Source of the DNA: Bradyrhizobium genosp. L
GTDB lineage: Bacteria > Pseudomonadota > Alphaproteobacteria > Rhizobiales > Xanthobacteraceae
Direction: 5' to 3'
Assembly: GCF_015624485.1 (NCBI RefSeq)
Contig: NZ_CP061378.1
Coordinates: 7,031,501 to 7,095,500, forward strand
Length of the DNA stretch: 64,000 nt
Position 1 is the first letter of the stretch. Every line of letters starts with the position of its first letter. This document shows, in pieces, positions 62,615-64,000 of this stretch. The notes under the pieces were generated by a model, which was not told the origin of the DNA, ran no database searches, and was given only the letters and a program-made list of their open reading frames with translations. The position numbers and the translations under genes are program-made.

Positions 62615-63532
62615 ATGAAGGCGATCGTTGTAACGGACCAGGCCACGGGAACGGCCGGGATGAAGCTGGTGGACCGGCCCGCGCCGCAGGCCGCGATCAA
62701 CGACGTCGTCGTTCAGGTTCATGCGTCGGGATTTGTCCCGACCGAGCTGGCGTGGCCCTCGACCTGGACCGATCGGCTCGATCGCGACCGAACACCGTCG
62801 ATCCCCGGGCACGAGCTGGCCGGCGTGGTCACCGCTCTCGGATATGGCACGACGGGACTGTCGGTGGGACAGCGGGTGTTCGGTCTGGCGGACTGGTATC
62901 GCGACGGCACGCTGGCCGAGTACGTGGCGATCGAGGCACGCAACCTCGCGCCGCTTCCGGGCGACGTTGACTTCACAACGGGCGCAAGCCTCCCGGTCTC
63001 GGGCCTGACGGCTTGGCAAGGGCTATTCCAGCACGGGCGCCTTCAGGCCGGGCAGCGCGTCCTCGCACACGGCGCAGCCGGCGCCGTCGGGTCGATGGTG
63101 ACGCAACTCGCACGAGAGGCCGGCGCCTACGTCATCGGCTCCGGGCGGTCCGCCGACCGTCAGACCGTGCTCGACTTCGGCGCCAAGGAGTTCGTCGACC
63201 TCGACAACGACGCCCTGGAGGACGTCGGCAAAGTCGATCTGGTGTTCGACGTGATCGGCGGTGAAATCCAGAAGCGGTCCGTAAAACTGATTCAAGGCGG
63301 AGGAACACTGGTGACGATCGTTGGGCCGGCCGAGGCGCGCCCTTCCAACGGCCTGGCAGTCGATTTCGTCGTCGAGTCCGATCGTTCCCAACTGAGTGAG
63401 ATCGTGCAGCGGGTGCGGGACGGACGGCTGCGGACGAACATCGGCAACGTCTCGCCCCTCGACGAGGCCGTCGCTGCGTTAAATCCGACCAGGCGACGCA
63501 AAGGAAATACGATCATCCGCGTTCGCCCCTGA
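62615..63532 (+). CDS. Zinc-free MDR-family NADPH:quinone oxidoreductase-like enzyme
   Basis: The protein has 305 residues. The GroES-like N-terminus is followed by the nucleotide-binding segment VLAHGAAGAVGSMVTQLARE and by GSGRSADRQTVLDFGAKEFV; no zinc cysteine cluster is seen. It belongs to the quinone oxidoreductase/alginate-type MDR group that reduces quinones or enones with NADPH. AAGGAG lies eight bases before the ATG. The HxlR regulator downstream is convergent and could control it only through a distant site. Confidence 0.88.
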   Translation: MKAIVVTDQATGTAGMKLVDRPAPQAAINDVVVQVHASGFVPTELAWPSTWTDRLDRDRTPSIPGHELAGVVTALGYGTTGLSVGQRVFGLADWYRDGTLAEYVAIEARNLAPLPGDVDFTTGASLPVSGLTAWQGLFQHGRLQAGQRVLAHGAAGAVGSMVTQLAREAGAYVIGSGRSADRQTVLDFGAKEFVDLDNDALEDVGKVDLVFDVIGGEIQKRSVKLIQGGGTLVTIVGPAEARPSNGLAVDFVVESDRSQLSEIVQRVRDGRLRTNIGNVSPLDEAVAALNPTRRRKGNTIIRVRP

Positions 63533-63805
63533 GCGACACGTGGCCATCGATACGCGGCTGGCCGGCGGCTGTCCTGTCCAGGCCAGCCGGACGTTGAGAG
63601 AATGCGTTGCGCCGAACCAAGCGCTACGAACTCGCCGATGATGAATGAGGGCGCGCCTCCACGATTTCGGAATATTGGAATAATATCCCTGAGTTGCCCG
63701 ACGTGTCAAGTTGCCTGGCTGAACACTGCCTGGTCGAACACCGGCCGCGGCCGCTGGCTCCTTTGCATGGGGTTGTTTTCGATATTTTGGCAACGCGCTC
63801 CAGCT
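63533..63805. other. Gene-free interval between convergent genes
   Basis: No coding sequence recognised. An AT-rich part around 63665-63690 (AATATTGGAATAATATCC) contains the inverted repeat GGAATATTGGAATAATATCC-like bases, perhaps a degraded promoter. No terminator was identified with confidence. Confidence 0.3.
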
Positions 63806-64000
63806 CTAATCCACCTCCGCGCCGAGGAAGCGGACGCCGAACGTGTCGGCATTCGCCTGTCCCCAATCGTAGAGCGCCTGCAGCATCGGCTTCAGCATCT
63901 CGCCGCGCTTGGTCAGGCAGTAGCGTGAGGAGCCGCCGGCGCGCTCGTGTTTCACGAAGCCGGAATTGCAGAGATCGCGCAGCCGCTCGGTCAAGACCTT
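63806..64000 (-). CDS. HxlR family transcriptional regulator, C-terminal part
   Basis: The frame is open to the window edge, so the N-terminus is missing; 64 residues are visible. KVLTERLRDLCNSGFVKHER and YCLTKRGEMLKPMLQALYDW are typical of the recognition and wing parts of HxlR/MarR-like regulators that respond to aldehydes or oxidative stress. The target cannot be seen. It ends 273 bases from the convergent MDR oxidoreductase. Confidence 0.85.
   Translation of the reverse strand, partial: KVLTERLRDLCNSGFVKHERAGGSSRYCLTKRGEMLKPMLQALYDWGQANADTFGVRFLGAEVD

Overview
The window is high-GC chromosomal DNA from an alphaproteobacterium of the Hyphomicrobiales, most likely Bradyrhizobium or a close Nitrobacteraceae relative. 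The indications are an aa3 cytochrome oxidase operon in the rhizobial gene order, a class I lysyl-tRNA synthetase, a plant-type glutamate-cysteine ligase, a PodJ-like polarity protein, the four-enzyme ligase-associated DNA repair set, and many short palindromic intergenic repeats. No rRNA, tRNA, CRISPR array, IS element or prophage was recognised.

Layout. 1-7.4 kb: the end of an MFS pump, then on the minus strand the aa3 oxidase operon ctaC-ctaD-ctaB-(coxF-like)-ctaG-ctaE, followed by DUF983 and SURF1. A hairpin plus T-run precedes DUF983, and an 11-bp hairpin lies between ctaD and ctaB. 7.8-13.4 kb: IalB-like protein, orphan antitoxin-like protein, GNAT, tldD-lepB, and small proteins. 13.7-16.4 kb: gshA and a divergent MarR/GST pair with two matching palindromes, which suggests glutathione-linked stress defence. 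16.6-23.4 kb: a beta-oxidation block (acyl-CoA dehydrogenase, thiolase, FadJ) with an NTF2-like protein and a divergent PadR regulator. 23.8-30.3 kb: PodJ-like protein, a membrane ClpP-fold protein, and the TauE/TIGR02186 pair. 30.4-36.5 kb: 2,2-dialkylglycine decarboxylase with a divergent Lrp regulator, an Nramp-like transporter, MBL/EamA and LysR. 36.7-45.6 kb: PdeM and Lhr-type helicase, then (after a substrate-binding protein and a methyltransferase) MBL exonuclease and ATP-dependent ligase. 45.8-57.6 kb: mostly housekeeping genes (MATE, pyrD, class I lysS, SCO) plus an S24 repressor and an FAD dehydrogenase.

57.6-64 kb looks different: less GC-rich, gene-poor, with unrecognised small proteins, a DUF1493 pseudogene broken by one in-frame TGA, an actinobacterial-type DapD, a quinone-oxidoreductase-like MDR protein and the end of an HxlR regulator. 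It is probably an accessory or decaying segment.

The most noteworthy items are: (1) palindromic GC-rich repeats that appear to be translated in frame inside both the ligase and the helicase of the same repair set; (2) three divergent regulator/target pairs, each with clear inverted repeats between the genes; (3) the attenuator-like hairpins of the oxidase operon; (4) the foreign-looking DapD and the pseudogene at the right end. I did not find a convincing wholly new multi-gene system.
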